NCBI GenBank assembly: GCA_907163375.1
Contig: CAJQUW010009236.1
Span: 496,001 to 560,000, forward strand
DNA length: 64,000 nt
From: Prostheceraeus crozeri
Lineage: Eukaryota > Platyhelminthes > Polycladida > Euryleptidae
Direction of reading: 5' to 3'
The translations under genes were made by a program, and so were the position numbers. This document shows, in pieces, positions 30,408 through 42,235 of the stretch. Below the pieces are notes generated by a model. The model saw only the letters and a list, made by a program, of their open reading frames with translations, was not told where the DNA came from and did not search any database. Within the stretch, counting starts at the first letter, position 1. Every line of letters starts with the position of its first letter.

Positions 30408-31479
30408 ATCAGCATCATAGGCGTCGATTTACTCTGAACTCAGGGGGGCGAAATTTCTTGATTAAATATGGCTTACTTCCTCATATGGGCGCATTACTCA
30501 TGCTCGCACATTTGTGAAACCATGTCCGCCAGAATCATGTCAACACTGCTTTACCAGATATTGCATGAGCCATGAACTGAGCGAACGGGATATTCCGGCT
30601 TCTATCACTGAACTGAGAACTAGGAATTCATTGTTCATGAATTGAAGACTCATAGAGTAAGTATATTAGGTAGAGTGGTAACTCCGCATTCATTAAATCC
30701 CCAATGTGCATTCACTTTCGATTTTATTAAATGAATTCAAGGGAGATACAGGTGGCATTGTCACCAAATGTGAGATATTTTTGCAATTTTGAAGAAATTA
30801 CAACGGAATTGAGTGATCATGATTGCAATGCAGAAGGAATGATGGTATTTCACATATTCTCATGACAGCCTTGGAGATTTAATGTTTACTAAATTAGCAA
30901 TTCGATGGGTTCTTATTACTTTCATGCTCAACCTCAAGAGTGGTGACATCCATTTGACAGGATTCCATTTCGTCAGATCCGTTTAGCACTGTTTCCAAAT
31001 CACAAGATTCCACTTCACACGATCCAAGAATAAGTATTCCAATTCACCAGATTCACTATCAAAATCAAGAATTACCACACGCTGTGACACTTAATTGCCA
31101 ATTTGTCTACTTATCAATTGCTTATCTACTTACTGTCACAACAATAGCAAAATGAATGGACATTTGGTTCAAATTGTATTGTCAGAAGCCGATGTCTTTA
31201 AAGCTGCTTCCAAATGATTGTCCAGTGCCTGCATGCAGCCTATCCTACGTGTACAAATACAAATTGACTACATCTGCTAATAAAAAATAAAAAAGTTGCT
31301 TTCTAATACTGTACCGCACTGTTGCTGTTCACGCAAAATTGAAATAAGAACAACAAATTGAATACACACGTATCTTTTATTTTCTCAACTTCTGAGATGT
31401 TGAGACCAAATTGCAGAGTCCACAATACTCCCATGCGTCCAATTCACCGGCTTCCAGTCTCCGCTTCAGACGTTGGAGT

Positions 31480-31650
31480 CTAGAGGTTGCTGTACTTTCG
31501 ACGCTGAGCTGGTGGTGACGCTCCTGTCCTCAGCATTCGAATTCGAGATTCCTCGACCTGTTGAATCTCCTGGAGGCATTCTATGAACTTGAATATGTTG
31601 GGATGACGTTCAAAAATTTGCAGAAGAAAAGAGTGAAACAGTAAATAGAA
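31480..31650 (-). pseudogene. MULE transposase C-terminal segment
   Basis: Minus strand reads FYLLFHSFLLQIFERHPNIF, KFIECLQEIQQVEESRIRML and QRRKYSNL, then TAG at 31480-31482. The RHPNIFKFIECLQ motif is the conserved C-terminal block of FLYWCH-MULE transposases. It probably joins the main segment through an intron with a good donor after 31933 (gtaagt) and a weak acceptor near 31651, keeping the frame. Confidence 0.65.
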
Positions 31651-31932
31651 CTTACGCTCTTCTCATTGTCTACCAAATAGAGCTATCATGAAAAGTTAAA
31701 AGTTAACAAATCACTAATAGGCCTATATGCACAGAACTACCGGATAGAAAATTTGTAAATGATGAAAGCTATTATAACGGTCTAACAATTATGCACTATA
31801 CTGACTATAGCTATGACATTCAATCAATCAATCAAATAAATCAATGATACTTCTATTGTAGAGGAACACTAAATAAAATGATGCATGTATTATGCATGTA
31901 TTGTAGAATATACTGCATGTAAATGTACTTAC

Positions 31933-33063
31933 CGTTCTAAACTTTGCATTCCTGCTTTCCAAAGCATTGTTGGTACGAATACCGCTTTCATTGTCGTAGT
32001 GGCTCCATAATTCTCTGGGGAACAGGGCATCGATGTCACCGACATAGGTTGAGGTGACGTAGTCAACGAAATCCTGGCATTCCGTGGGGCACTCATCGAT
32101 CACTCTCAGCCAAACATCGTCAATTTTGTCCATGGGCAGAAATGGCAATCCAAGAGCTCTTCGCACAAGTGTTGAGGTGTCTGTGTAGACCTGTGAGAGG
32201 CCATATCTCTGAACTCCTCGCCAGATCGATTGGGTGAAATGAAAATAGCAGCCTCGAATGGACGAGTTCGGGAAAGAATGAGCGACAGCGTTGATCACCG
32301 CCCGTTCAAAGTCCACCTGAACGATTTCGGGTCTGATCTCCATGTTGAACTGATGGGCTTTCACCTTGATCAGATCGAAAAGTCTCTTGTATGTTTCTTT
32401 CGATTTATCTGGCAGAAGAGCATAACAAACCGGAATCAAGACGTCGAATGAGTGAGTGTATATGACATAGAGCTGGTAAAACAGACGAGCAGCTACGTAG
32501 AAAGTTCCATCCATGAGAATGGATTTTGCCGAGGCAAGGATTCGGAGATTCGGAATCGTAAAAAATACCAGAATTTTTTTCTCTGTGCCATCATCAATCT
32601 AAAGGAAGTCCAAACCGGCCTTTGTTTTAGTCCACTCTCCTTCAATCTTGACTTCTGACAAAGACTGTGGCTGTGGTGGCAGACGTTCACTTCGCTTGTA
32701 GTATAACGACGACTTGACGGATTTGAAACTGGGAACAAAAACATCGTTGTCACTGCCATCGCATTGAAATGCAGAGGAGTATATTCGCTTCATTGAAGTC
32801 GTTGGTTGATCAATCGCTTTCTGGATGGCCTCCTTCTTTTTCTTTAAAGTATCAGCAGTGAAGTTGTCGTGTGGATGGTGATGTGCGCTGGACGACGTAA
32901 GATAGAACCTATCGGCGCTCAAATTTCCCCGTACTTTGCAATTCGCAGTACGGCATGCGTAGGCAACGTCTCCGTATTGATACTTTTTATCCTTGCGGAA
33001 TAAAAAGTTGTCAAAAAACAACAGACAACTTCCTTTTCGGCTTTCTACAAATTCAAAATTCAT
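31933..33063 (-). pseudogene. MULE transposase: FLYWCH finger and DDE core, one stop
   Basis: The minus-strand frame from the ATG at 33061-33063 runs to 31933 with a single in-frame TAG at 32599-32601. Residues 1-95: FLYWCH zinc finger (RKGSCLLFFDNFLFRKD, ACRTANCKVRGNLS, HHHPHDN). After the stop come IDDGTEKKILVFF, ILMDGTFYVAARLFYQLYVI, VQVDFERAVINAVAHSF, the C-x2-H box GCYFHFTQSIWR, and GIRTNNALESRNAKFRT up to a GT donor. All MULE catalytic blocks are present. Apart from the one nonsense codon the gene looks whole, so the copy is fairly young. Confidence 0.85.
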
Positions 33064-33878
33064 TCTCGAAGTGGACTGTATCGTGGTCGATGTGGGAGTG
33101 AATATGAATCACTCCATCTTTTATACAATCGCATAAAAAGAGCTCGTGGCTTCATTTCATCAGGTGTTAATTGCATGTGTCGAAACTGTCATTCTGAGCT
33201 AGATAACTTAAGGTAAATTTATCTGGTCTGTAACTTGCAATGTTGCTCGATACATAGTTCGTTTCTTTTGGGATATTTGATTTCTGCTGAAATCTTCAGT
33301 TTGTCACAAATGAAATCGGAAATGTCAATTAGCATCGCGGGGAGTAAACATCGATTTTGACTAAAGCGTGTGAACTGGACTACGCTGATCCTGCGAATTG
33401 GAATTCGAAAAGATTGATATCACAAATTCGATTACATAACCAAGACAAAGAATCTGATGAAATGGAATCTTGCCAAGTGGATGCAGCCCTCAAGAGTATT
33501 TCACTTCCAGTCACGCTTACAGTGCAGCCAACGGTTCACTACACACAAGTGAGCAAAAATAAAGATCGGCCGATACCATTTTTCGGGTTTTGTGCTGACA
33601 GCGGTAAAGTGCCATGAGCATGTCGAACATGTCAACGTTAAACGATAGTTGGACATTTGACAGATACTTTCTTCGCTGCCTTCCTGACATCCTGATGTAT
33701 GAATCGATATCCACATCAAATGTTTAGGATTTTCATTAAGTCCCAATGTAACATACATGATACATTGGATTTATGTCTCTATTTTGTAATACAATAATGC
33801 AGGGTTCTAACGTATCATCAAAACTGCTTCTTTATATTCAGGATGACACTAAATTATTTTTTGTTGGAATAATCAATA

Positions 33879-34302
33879 CAGTGCTGTTCGAAAAATTAGC
33901 AACTTTTTATTAAAAAGTTGTAAAAACAATTGTTTAGATAGAAACTTTATTAAAATACAATATTATCAAAGATGTCAGCGCAAAATGTCTTACAGAAACA
34001 TACAAGGATACAATCTCACACAAGATTAGGGTCTTGCCTAGTATTTTGAGGGACGACCGTGATTTTTGAGTACTTGACCAATGCGTTTTGGCATACTTGT
34101 AGCCAACTTCAACAAGGTCCGTTCAGTAATTTCATGGTTCCAGACGCGAATAATCGCAGCAAGTAACTCACTTTTTGTTCTGGGTCGATGTGCGTTGACT
34201 CTCACTTTCAATATCTTCCACAGATTTTCAACAGGGTTCAGATCGGGGCTGCTCGAAGGCCACGGCAAGGACGTTATTCCATGAGATGCTTTGAATTGCG
34301 TC
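33879..34302 (+). repeat. Left arm of 424-bp inverted repeat
   Basis: Contains the 3' terminal repeat with the palindrome CAACTTTTTATTAAAAAGTTG near its end, the 3' untranslated region and the C-terminal coding part of the transposase on the minus strand. Pairs base for base with 35264-35687. Confidence 0.9.
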
Positions 34303-35045
34303 GTTACTTTTGATCTGTGGGCGGGAGCCGAGTCGTCTTGGAAGATCATATCGCCGTTGAAAAATCGAGTTTGATAAGGTAAAACTCGAGTTCGAAGTAT
34401 TTTCATATACTCCTGAGAGTTAACAGTCTTTTCACACAAATGAAGGTAGCCAATCTTCCTCGCACTAAATCCTGACCAGATCATGACGCTTTGAGGATGT
34501 TTCAGTGTTGGCATTTCGTAGAAGGGTTTGGAGGATTCCGACGAATATCTTCTCACGCGCGTATTTCCAGAGTGGTAGCTGATCTCCATTCTCGACTCAT
34601 CCGAGAAAAAGACATTTTTCCATTGTTCCTCACTCCAGTTTTTATGAAGCTTGCACCAATTGATCCTTGAGAGACGTTGCTTCTTTGTAAGAAATGGCTT
34701 TCTGACCATACGACGAGAAATGAGTCCAACAGAAATAAGACGCTTGCGAATGGTAGATGATGAAACAGTAACTCCTGTTGATTCTTGCCACTCACGACGA
34801 AGTTCCAGTGACGAATATTGACGATTTGCAAGACATAGTCGTTTTAATACGCGATCTTGTCTTAAAGTCAATTTTCTCTTTCTACCCGAATTCTTTCTTG
34901 ATGAGTTTTTACCATTCAGATATCGGCTCACGGTAGGCTTGTTAATTTTCAACTTGGTTGAGATGTAACACTGTTTATAGCCTTCATCGTAGAGAGCGTC
35001 AATAACTACTTTCTGCTGTTGAGTAAGATCGCGTTTTCTACCCAT
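34038..35045 (-). CDS. Intact Tc1-family transposase (DD34E, 335 aa)
   Basis: Complete frame from ATG (minus strand) with no stop. It begins MGRKRDLTQQQKVVIDALYD. Two helix-turn-helix units of the paired type follow (residues ~1-50 and ~65-120, TRLRLEREWQ-like RLCLANRQYSSLELRREWQ), with a GRKRKL basic joint between. Catalytic core: FFSDESRMEIS (first Asp), MIFQDDSAPAHRSK (second Asp) and SSSPDLNPVENLWKILK (Glu), with 34 residues between the last two: DD34E. Length 335 aa fits the Tc1 family. It binds terminal repeats and moves DNA by cut and paste into TA sites. This is the only transposase in the window without visible damage. Confidence 0.92.
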   Translation of the reverse strand: MGRKRDLTQQQKVVIDALYDEGYKQCYISTKLKINKPTVSRYLNGKNSSRKNSGRKRKLTLRQDRVLKRLCLANRQYSSLELRREWQESTGVTVSSSTIRKRLISVGLISRRMVRKPFLTKKQRLSRINWCKLHKNWSEEQWKNVFFSDESRMEISYHSGNTRVRRYSSESSKPFYEMPTLKHPQSVMIWSGFSARKIGYLHLCEKTVNSQEYMKILRTRVLPYQTRFFNGDMIFQDDSAPAHRSKVTTQFKASHGITSLPWPSSSPDLNPVENLWKILKVRVNAHRPRTKSELLAAIIRVWNHEITERTLLKLATSMPKRIGQVLKNHGRPSKY

Positions 35046-35263
35046 CGAAGTTGTTGAGAGACTAAAGTTGAATGCAACTGAGTATCATGTGTTCTATTAT
35101 AATGACAATTCAAATTCAAGATCGATATCAATGGTTATAGTGACACACATGATGTATGGAATAGAATAGATATCTACTATGAATAGAAACTTCACTTATG
35201 ACAAAATACTCAAAGAGATTATGGCAAATCATAGCAGTAAAAAATCGATAAGTTGCTAATAAA

Positions 35264-35687
35264 GACGCAATTCAAAGCATCTCATGGAATAACGTCCTTG
35301 CCGTGGCCTTCGAGCAGCCCCGATCTGAACCCTGTTGAAAATCTGTGGAAGATATTGAAAGTGAGAGTCAACGCACATCGACCCAGAACAAAAAGTGAGT
35401 TACTTGCTGCGATTATTCGCGTCTGGAACCATGAAATTACTGAACGGACCTTGTTGAAGTTGGCTACAAGTATGCCAAAACGCATTGGTCAAGTACTCAA
35501 AAATCACGGTCGTCCCTCAAAATACTAGGCAAGACCCTAATCTTGTGTGAGATTGTATCCTTGTATGTTTCTGTAAGACATTTTGCGCTGACATCTTTGA
35601 TAATATTGTATTTTAATAAAGTTTCTATCTAAACAATTGTTTTTACAACTTTTTAATAAAAAGTTGCTAATTTTTCGAACAGCACTG
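35264..35687 (-). repeat. Right arm of 424-bp inverted repeat (partial Tc1 copy)
   Basis: Inverted copy of the left arm. On the + strand it encodes the last 91 residues of the same transposase (open at 35253-35528) with no start of its own. The break in homology falls exactly at GACGCAATTC, next to the truncated 5' end of the main copy. Confidence 0.9.
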
Positions 35688-35954
35688 TACAATGAATACA
35701 GAAAAGATAAAAACACATCTTATCTGTAAATGAGAAAAATGTGTTTGAAAACTCTTCATAGAAAGTTGACACAGATTTCAAACTTGAATGCATTTAACAT
35801 AAAATATATTAATTTTGATTCGTCTTAATTACGAATATATCGTCAGAGTGAAAAAAAGATTTTGCATTTCTTTAAACTAGGCCATTGAAAATATGTATCA
35901 TATATGATACTATGGGACTGAAGGGTTTAACAAGTTGTTTTGAAACTTTGAACA

Positions 35955-36000
35955 AGTTGAACCCTTGTAGGGCGAAACGCAGCGTCGTCGGATGATAAAA
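35955..36000 (+). other. Third hammerhead-like hairpin (weak)
   Basis: AAGTTGAACCCTTGTAGGGC followed by GAAACG: a TGA-type box, a CCC-TTGTA-GGG hairpin and GAAAC, in the order of a hammerhead core but shorter than those at 5270 and 19478. It lies within the MULE element, right of the nested Tc1. Confidence 0.3.
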
Positions 36001-37235
36001 TGGATTTTTGTGCTTAAATGACTCATGTCTAAGGACATCTTTCTATGCTGGCACTCAGCAATCTTCATGATTCTTTCATTATTATTGTGGATAATTTAAT
36101 GCCAAGTTATGTGCACTCCCTGCGAATTACTGCTAATGCTATGGACTGTTTTGCATGGTTTCCTTAACCCGTGCATATTTAAGTAACTCAAGGAATTAGA
36201 AATAAGATATAAAATATCTCATTGACAAACCGTGTTGCAAAGGTTACACAATTACACGCATGAATGACGTGCAAATGGAAATACGAGGCCATAAAGCTAA
36301 ATGTCATTGATCATATAACGGAGAGAAAAATGCTCTCACGTACAGAAATTGCTACCTTCAAAAGAAGATTAAATATGAAATTTGTCCACTGGGGCATTTT
36401 ATCATAGTACGTAGGCATTCGAGATTATTGTCTACTATATTAGCAATGCGTTCCTAATTCCCCTGCCAATATTAAATTGATCGATTTGACAAAATAGCAT
36501 AAAATCACTCACATGAGAGGGTCGAAGGAACGGAATCGAAGATGTGGAAGTGAATGAGCTGATTCGGTAGTTAAGCTATGAATCAAGCGATGACTAAGGC
36601 ACTTGCAGGTGATGCGATGACTATGATCCTCTTTTAGTCAAAAGCCATGGAAATTAGCCAAACTTTCTACATTTCGTTTCTCAAGCGATCGTCTTGAAAG
36701 AGAATAGTGAAACTCATGTTTACATAATGGATTATTTCATCGAAACCTTGCAGACCTGCGAGATTCATCATATATAAGCTAATCATCTCAACATGCAGTA
36801 TGACCAAATGGATTTCGGGTTTTAGTCATTGCTCCATTATGCAGTTCTTGGTCAAAATCCCGCTGGCGCACAGATGTGGACGTCACTCGACAAGTGTTCA
36901 TCACATTTCAAGCGATTATCTTCAGCTAATAATCGCCTTAAGAAATTTGCCATCTATTAGTGAATGTTTACATTTTACAATGCGCGATCGGAAGAGAAAT
37001 TCGAGGCGCGCGATGTACATTAATACCATATAGGATGGATAAATTCGCCAAAATGCAAATGATCAATTAACGCGAACGGTATATCACATGATAAATTGTT
37101 GATCTGCAAGTGGGGACTGCAAAATTGTGCATGAGAAACAAAAAATCCAGGGGGGTGGCGAAAACATAGTCTCGCCCCGGACAATTTTTCAAGGGGGGAG
37201 ACCGCCCCTCCTGCCCCCCTGGGATCGACGCCTAT
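36001..37235. other. MULE element non-coding right part
   Basis: AT-rich filler of the element. The last 110 bp become GC-rich (runs of C and G near 37150-37220), mirroring the CAGGGGGGC block near the left end. Confidence 0.5.
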
Positions 37236-37471
37236 GATCAGCATAACATATAATAATCATTTGTTGATCTCAATGATACTTTCAAGCATAAAATATATCT
37301 GCTTGTTTAAGAAATCCATTTTTATTGTGATCTTCCGCATGAATAGTTCTAATCAAGATGACAAGAAATGATGGAATTTATAATAGCTAAATGCATCCTC
37401 ATTGAAAACTTTTCCTCATTTGAAATGAGGAAAATTCAGTGAGTGAAAACTTCTGAAGTAAAGTACTTTTC

Positions 37472-37564
37472 TCGTCTAATAATAATAATGACAAATTTCT
37501 ACGACCGTGCAGTAGAATATTCCACACGGTCGCAGAAAATTGAATTTATTATTATTATTAGATG
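37472..37564. repeat. Small foldback with (TAA)n ends
   Basis: Arms 37472-37510 and 37523-37564: GTCTAATAATAATAATGACA, TTTCT-CGACCGTG against its inverse, with about four mismatches and a 12-bp loop. It looks like two LINE (ATT)n tails in opposite orientation or a tiny MITE. No coding capacity. Confidence 0.6.
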
Positions 37565-38028
37565 AATAAATCCCGACCGATGGCAACAAAAGATCTAATT
37601 TAAAGTACTTTTTACGTGAAAATAAGAGAGGTGAAAGATAACCAAAATAACCCTTTGCTCAGATAGAATTATGACATGTTTAAAGACAGATACATTAGTC
37701 TGTAGAGTATGATGGTGATGAAAAAATAACACAAAAGGTCATACTTTATTAACTTAATTCAAAGTGCATGCAATGCGTAAACAATTCACCTTTTTTTAAC
37801 GAAGATCCAAATGTTCGGCTTGAAACTAATTTTATTCCGCTGCTCTAGCGTGGGATCTGTGGTAAACTTTGATCTCAAATGAACTAAAAGCTTCTAAAGA
37901 TCAAGATGCGAGCTTGTTGTTCATCTCAATAATTAATAATTGGTTTCCACCGATCAAAAGTTGTTGCACTGATTTCTGATGATACCATTTTGTATCATTT
38001 CTATAACTAACAGTAATTTTCATTGTAG

Positions 38029-38131
38029 GCTGGCTGCGTTAGCAGAGGAGAGGAGAATTGAAGAAGAAAAGAAAGCTCAGGAGGAGATCGCACGAAAGAA
38101 ATTAGAGGAAGAAGAACAAGCACGAATAAAG
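38029..38131 (+). CDS. KIAA2012: KIAA2012-like gene, exon k (coiled coil)
   Basis: Exon of 103 bases, acceptor ttttcattgtag, donor gtatga. AG+G gives Arg, then LAALAEERRIEEEKKAQEEI and ARKKLEEEEQARIK, ending on a codon boundary. All helix, continuing the coiled coil. The preceding intron is 17.3 kb (20679-38028). The next is 25.5 kb. Alternative joining from 28840 is also in phase. Confidence 0.85.
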
Positions 38132-39959
38132 GTATGAGTCATCGTATGATGTGACAATTTATCATCTGCATGAACTTTCAGAGGTTGTTCAGAGTGGTCG
38201 CGTTTAAGACAAGCTGGTGTTTTGTCAAAGTTTCCACTAAGGTAAACTCCCTTGAGGGAAATTTTGTTTTTATCCTTATCACCTGAGCAGGAATGGGGAC
38301 GGATATTTTGGCCCGGTACTGGCCCGCGATTTTAAGTTTAAAGACAAGAGACCGGCTCGCTGCCCGTCTTAGTCAAAGTTAGTAACTTTTTGAATAGTGT
38401 TGCAAATTATACTTGAGGAATCAATAACACATTTCAAGATTCACTTAAGATGCTTTCAGTTCAAAATTAAGGGATGTGAGGATTCAATGTGTTCAAATGT
38501 GTTTAAAGAAATGCATGCCGGAACCCGGTTGACACTCACCTTATCAAAATTTGCTGAATTTCACAATCCTGCAACACTTATGAAACGGTTGATGTTTTTT
38601 ACTGTTCAAGGCCTTTGATAACAACTGTTTCATATGCACAAATCCGTAGAAAAGTCTCTCAGGAATAAATTGTGTAAAAAATCATCGTGTTTACGGACTT
38701 TCATTACATTTAAAATTGAAACAGTTATTGCGACACGTAGATTCGAATAAATATATGACATGATGTCCTGAGTCCAAGTAATGTCAAAATGATCTGATTT
38801 CAAGTTTCTGGAAATTTCATTCAGGTTATTTTACTCTTCTGATGCTGAAAACATTTTATCTACAGAAAAATATGAAGATTCCATAACGATTTATGGTAAC
38901 ACAGATTTTCATAGAAATAGAAGTTGAAATGCAGGATTTATCTTGTGAGTTAGTTGTTGTTCGAATTCCAATCATTCGGGATAAACCATCAATTAACCTT
39001 AATTGCAACTGGAAGTAATCCATTACTTGCATGCAATTATCTAAATCAATTAATTACAATGCAATTACTTTTTAGCAACCTCTGAGTATTTTCATAGAAT
39101 CATTTCTTCAACCAGAAAGCAATCCGTTTCCCACGTATTTCACCCAAATGGGCTGTTGAAGCGGATTGCTTTATTGGCTAGCGGGTCTTTACTCTTTTAT
39201 CTTTTTACTCCAACTCTTCATTAAAATGGTTGAGTTTTATCATGCAATCTCATCACTTGACATTCCGAGTCCATGTGATTGCTGTTTATGAAAAGTTCCA
39301 ATTATTTGGCCACGGAATTCGGAGAAATTCGTGGAGATTTCGAAATTTCAAGGAAACCTTACAGGGATATGAGTATTTTCATATCCCCTCTTAAAATATT
39401 GTGGTTGTTTGTTTGCATTGTCATTGAGCTTCAGTTTGGTACTCGTATGAATGAAAATTCTGAAGTGTAGCTTCAATGAAGACGAGGTCATCTGACGTTG
39501 ACTGATTTGTAATCATTGATGACATGAAATAAATTCTTACTTGCATCCCTCAACTTCTAACGGAGACAGGTTTCTTGATAAAATTCTTATTTGTTGTTGC
39601 GAGGATCGATACCGAACTCCCTTTCAACTCCCTTCAGTCACCGAACGGCAGAATCAGAAAGCAGAACGAGGTAGTCGTCGAACTACGAAGTAAAATTTTC
39701 TAATCTATGGTAATTTGAAAAATGTGTTCACTTATTACGGTAAACTTATCTTTCTTCCAAAGTTCATGAACATTTATGAGCATTTACGGTTATAGAACTG
39801 CCGCCCAGGGAAATAGGCAAACTGGCTCCCCATATTGTCATTCATCATGAATTTTGCGAATCCATAATCGTCAGCTGTTCATTTTAAAGAGTTCATATTC
39901 CACAGAATATGAACTCTGACCTCCCTCGTGAAATGAAAATGGTCTGAAGTCACACATGC
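38132..39959. other. Intron sequence, nothing recognised
   Basis: First 1.8 kb of the 25.5-kb intron. AT-rich. The small frames at 38397-38618 and 39279-39470 have no recognisable content. Confidence 0.45.
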
Positions 39960-40049
39960 TTCGAGTCATTTGCTTTCTTCCTCCACTTCTCGCGATTCTG
40001 CTTGTCGTTCTATAGTTTTCACTTAATCACGTCAGCTGGCTCAGTGATA

Positions 40050-40385
40050 CTCGAGGTCTCTCTTCCCTTTGGTTCTGCTGTTTCCTCAATCTCCAACCGC
40101 GACTAATCTTCCTTCATTCTCTCGTGACAATCTCATTCGGTTTCTCTTATCATCGCTGAAAAGTAACCTTTTTCTGAATTTTTCTTCCGTCATTTCTTTA
40201 CCTACCATCCACTTCAGCATCTTCTGTTTCATCTTTTCTTCTTCCATTCTCATCGGTCAAGTCTCACAACCAAGGATGACAACTGGTCAGATGCATGTCT
40301 TATAAACAAGACCTTTCAAGTGGGCTGGTATGTCCTTCGCTCTTACCACACTCGACGACTGGAATTGCATCATCATGACTTAAGT
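40050..40385 (-). mobile_element. RTE-like LINE C-terminal fragment
   Basis: Minus strand reads HLKGLVYKTCI, PVVILGCET, PMRMEEEKMKQKMLKWMVG, with two stops, then EMTEEKFRK. This matches the region after the reverse transcriptase in RTE-like elements (LYxxxxxPVxLYGxETW ... KMLRWMxG). Heavily worn, about 330 bp left. Confidence 0.55.
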
Positions 40386-40884
40386 TTCCGACTCACTGAA
40401 GCTCTTAACTAAGGCAGGATGTAGTAAATAATGTATTGTATATCATGCATGATATAATTAATGGTCAATACTGTGAACCATAAATGAAGGATTTTCTTTT
40501 TGCCACTATTCTCTTTATGCATGGAAAGTTAGCCAGTAGCCACCCACTTCATTTTTACATGTCATTATCTGCAGCGTTGGTAGTTGGAGATAGCCTTGGC
40601 TGTTCTAGTTAGTTTAAATATTTGCAGTGACATTTGATGACTTTGATAGCCACAATGCAATTTTATGGAACCCTTGTCATATATTTTGATTCAACAAGTT
40701 ACTTAGTGAACAACTAAGATCTACAACATGAAAGTAGATATAAACGGGTGGGTGTTACATTTAAATCATCGTGGAGTACTCCAAAAAATGCAAAGTAGAT
40801 GCATTTTTAAGGAGATCAGCAAATTAAGTTTTTATGAATTTCATCTAATGTACTCATGAACTACTGATATGATACACGTACGAC

Positions 40885-41345
40885 GTGTATCAATGATCTT
40901 ATGAACGCCCATAGAAAGGGTCGATCACTTAAAGGACTTAGGCGTATGGATAACTTCCCAAAGTGAATGCAAGGAAACAGTCCACCCGGTTTCGGAACGG
41001 CCAGATTAGTCATCGCGGGGCAGACACCAATCTGAAAAGATTGTGCTGTATCAACACCATCTTGATCTTGGTCTGTTGTCGCATGCAGTTGTGAAAGCTT
41101 TGGACTTCGACGGTAGAGATAGCAAGTCGTTTGGAGGCGTTCGACATGCACTGGCTACCGCAAACATATATTACGTATGCACTGAACGTCTTGTCGCACA
41201 AATGAGTATATCAATGCAGTAAAACGAAGGAAGATGGAATTCTATGGCCATTTCATCCGACCTGGCAGTCTGTCAGCAGCTCTATTGCAAGGCCGTATCG
41301 AAGGTGGTCGACGAAAAGAATGACCCGTAAGACGATGAGGTGATA
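40885..41345 (+). mobile_element. RTE-like LINE C-terminal fragment
   Basis: The + strand in changing frames gives LKGLGVWITSQSECKE, later HALATANIYYVC and RKMEFYGHFIRPGSLSAALL, QGRIEGGRRKE. The LGxxITS start and the FxGHxxR ... LQGRIEGxRRxGRP end are the hallmarks of an RTE-like LINE C-terminus. Decayed. Opposite orientation to the fragment at 40050-40385, so a separate insertion. Confidence 0.6.
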
Positions 41346-41997
41346 GATAACCTGCGAGACATTGTTGATATTATATTTGACAATGACAGTCCATTATCGA
41401 TGAACGTAGAGATGATGGATATGTGACACCCAGTGGTGACCTCACTAACAACCATGAGGATGAGCATATGCAAGATTCTTGAAACAAGGAACATGTTAGA
41501 CATTGACCATTTCGAAGCCTACCAGTCTAACTGTTGACGCTTTTGTGTGAGAGAGAGTATGATTTATTCACGGCACTGATACAATGCATGTGACTACTGT
41601 ATACAAGGTATAATTGCAAATACACATAAAACTAGTAAGGCAAGGAAGTTAAAATGAAATGAAGTCAAGTTTGTGTTAAGTGCCTTCCTTTGGTTGATGT
41701 CACAATTACCGGCCGATAATAGGAAGATGACAAGAACGAGTCCTAAGTACACTTATGCTGGTCAGATCACTTCAGGTGGATTAGAGTCAGTTTTTAACTT
41801 TTTGACGAAGCAAGCTGAAGTTTTGATGCAAAGCTGAAAAACAAAAGATGCAATAAATAGAACTCAGAATATCACTGAAGATCAAAAGTGAAGTGCTTTC
41901 TAATAATGTTTGCAGTAGCAATAAACTCAATCAATGCAGTTCAACAAAAAAATTGTTAATGAAAAAGAGCCGGTTTTATCACAGAGCTTTCGTTTTC

Positions 41998-42235
41998 TTG
42001 AGCAACTTTTCCTCAGACCATCGAAAAAGTGTTTCGATAATGGATTGAAAATCAGACGGATCATAAGCACTCAATGACAGTATAATAACTGGGTAGTACT
42101 GGGCATCTTGTCTTCAAGCTGCTGCATTTGTGCTATCAGGAGACGGTAAATCGCTCATAAAGAGGGGAAACAGAGCAAGTCCAAAAATTGAGCCTGGAGG
42201 CAAACCACTTGAAATATTCCTTTCTTATAATTGTT
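41998..42235 (-). mobile_element. LINE reverse transcriptase scrap
   Basis: The minus strand around 42180-42220 reads FGLALFPLF in one frame and GSIF in line with SGVPQGSILGPILF of the LINE at 20.9 kb. The DNA is similar to 21715-21770. Too worn for more than family-level assignment. Confidence 0.5.

Larger units (their letters stand above)
33879..35687 (-). mobile_element. Tc1-like transposon with 424-bp identical inverted arms
   Basis: An 1809-bp element bounded by CAGTGCTGTTCGAAAAATTA at both ends (inverted), with TA on each side (33877-33878, 35688-35689). The minus-strand transposase gene is intact. The right 424 bp (35264-35687) is an inverted, to the eye identical, copy of the left 424 bp (33879-34302), which holds the 3' end of the element including the last 91 transposase codons. 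The original 5' end is lost: only TAAGTTGCTAAT of it remains at 35249-35260. It lies inside the MULE element. Confidence 0.9.
30416..37236 (-). mobile_element. MULE-type DNA transposon, 6.8 kb, with nested Tc1
   Basis: Ends CATAGGCGTCGAT and, inverted, ATCGACGCCTATG (13 bp perfect, followed inside by a shared CAGGGGGGC block), flanked by a perfect 8-bp duplication ATCAGCAT at 30408-30415 and 37237-37244. Inside are a minus-strand MULE transposase with a FLYWCH finger (31480-33063) and a complete Tc1-like element (33879-35687). The rest is non-coding. The 8-bp duplication would suit hAT as well as MULE, but the only other transposase inside is the nested one, so I assign the ends to the MULE. 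Confidence 0.75.
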
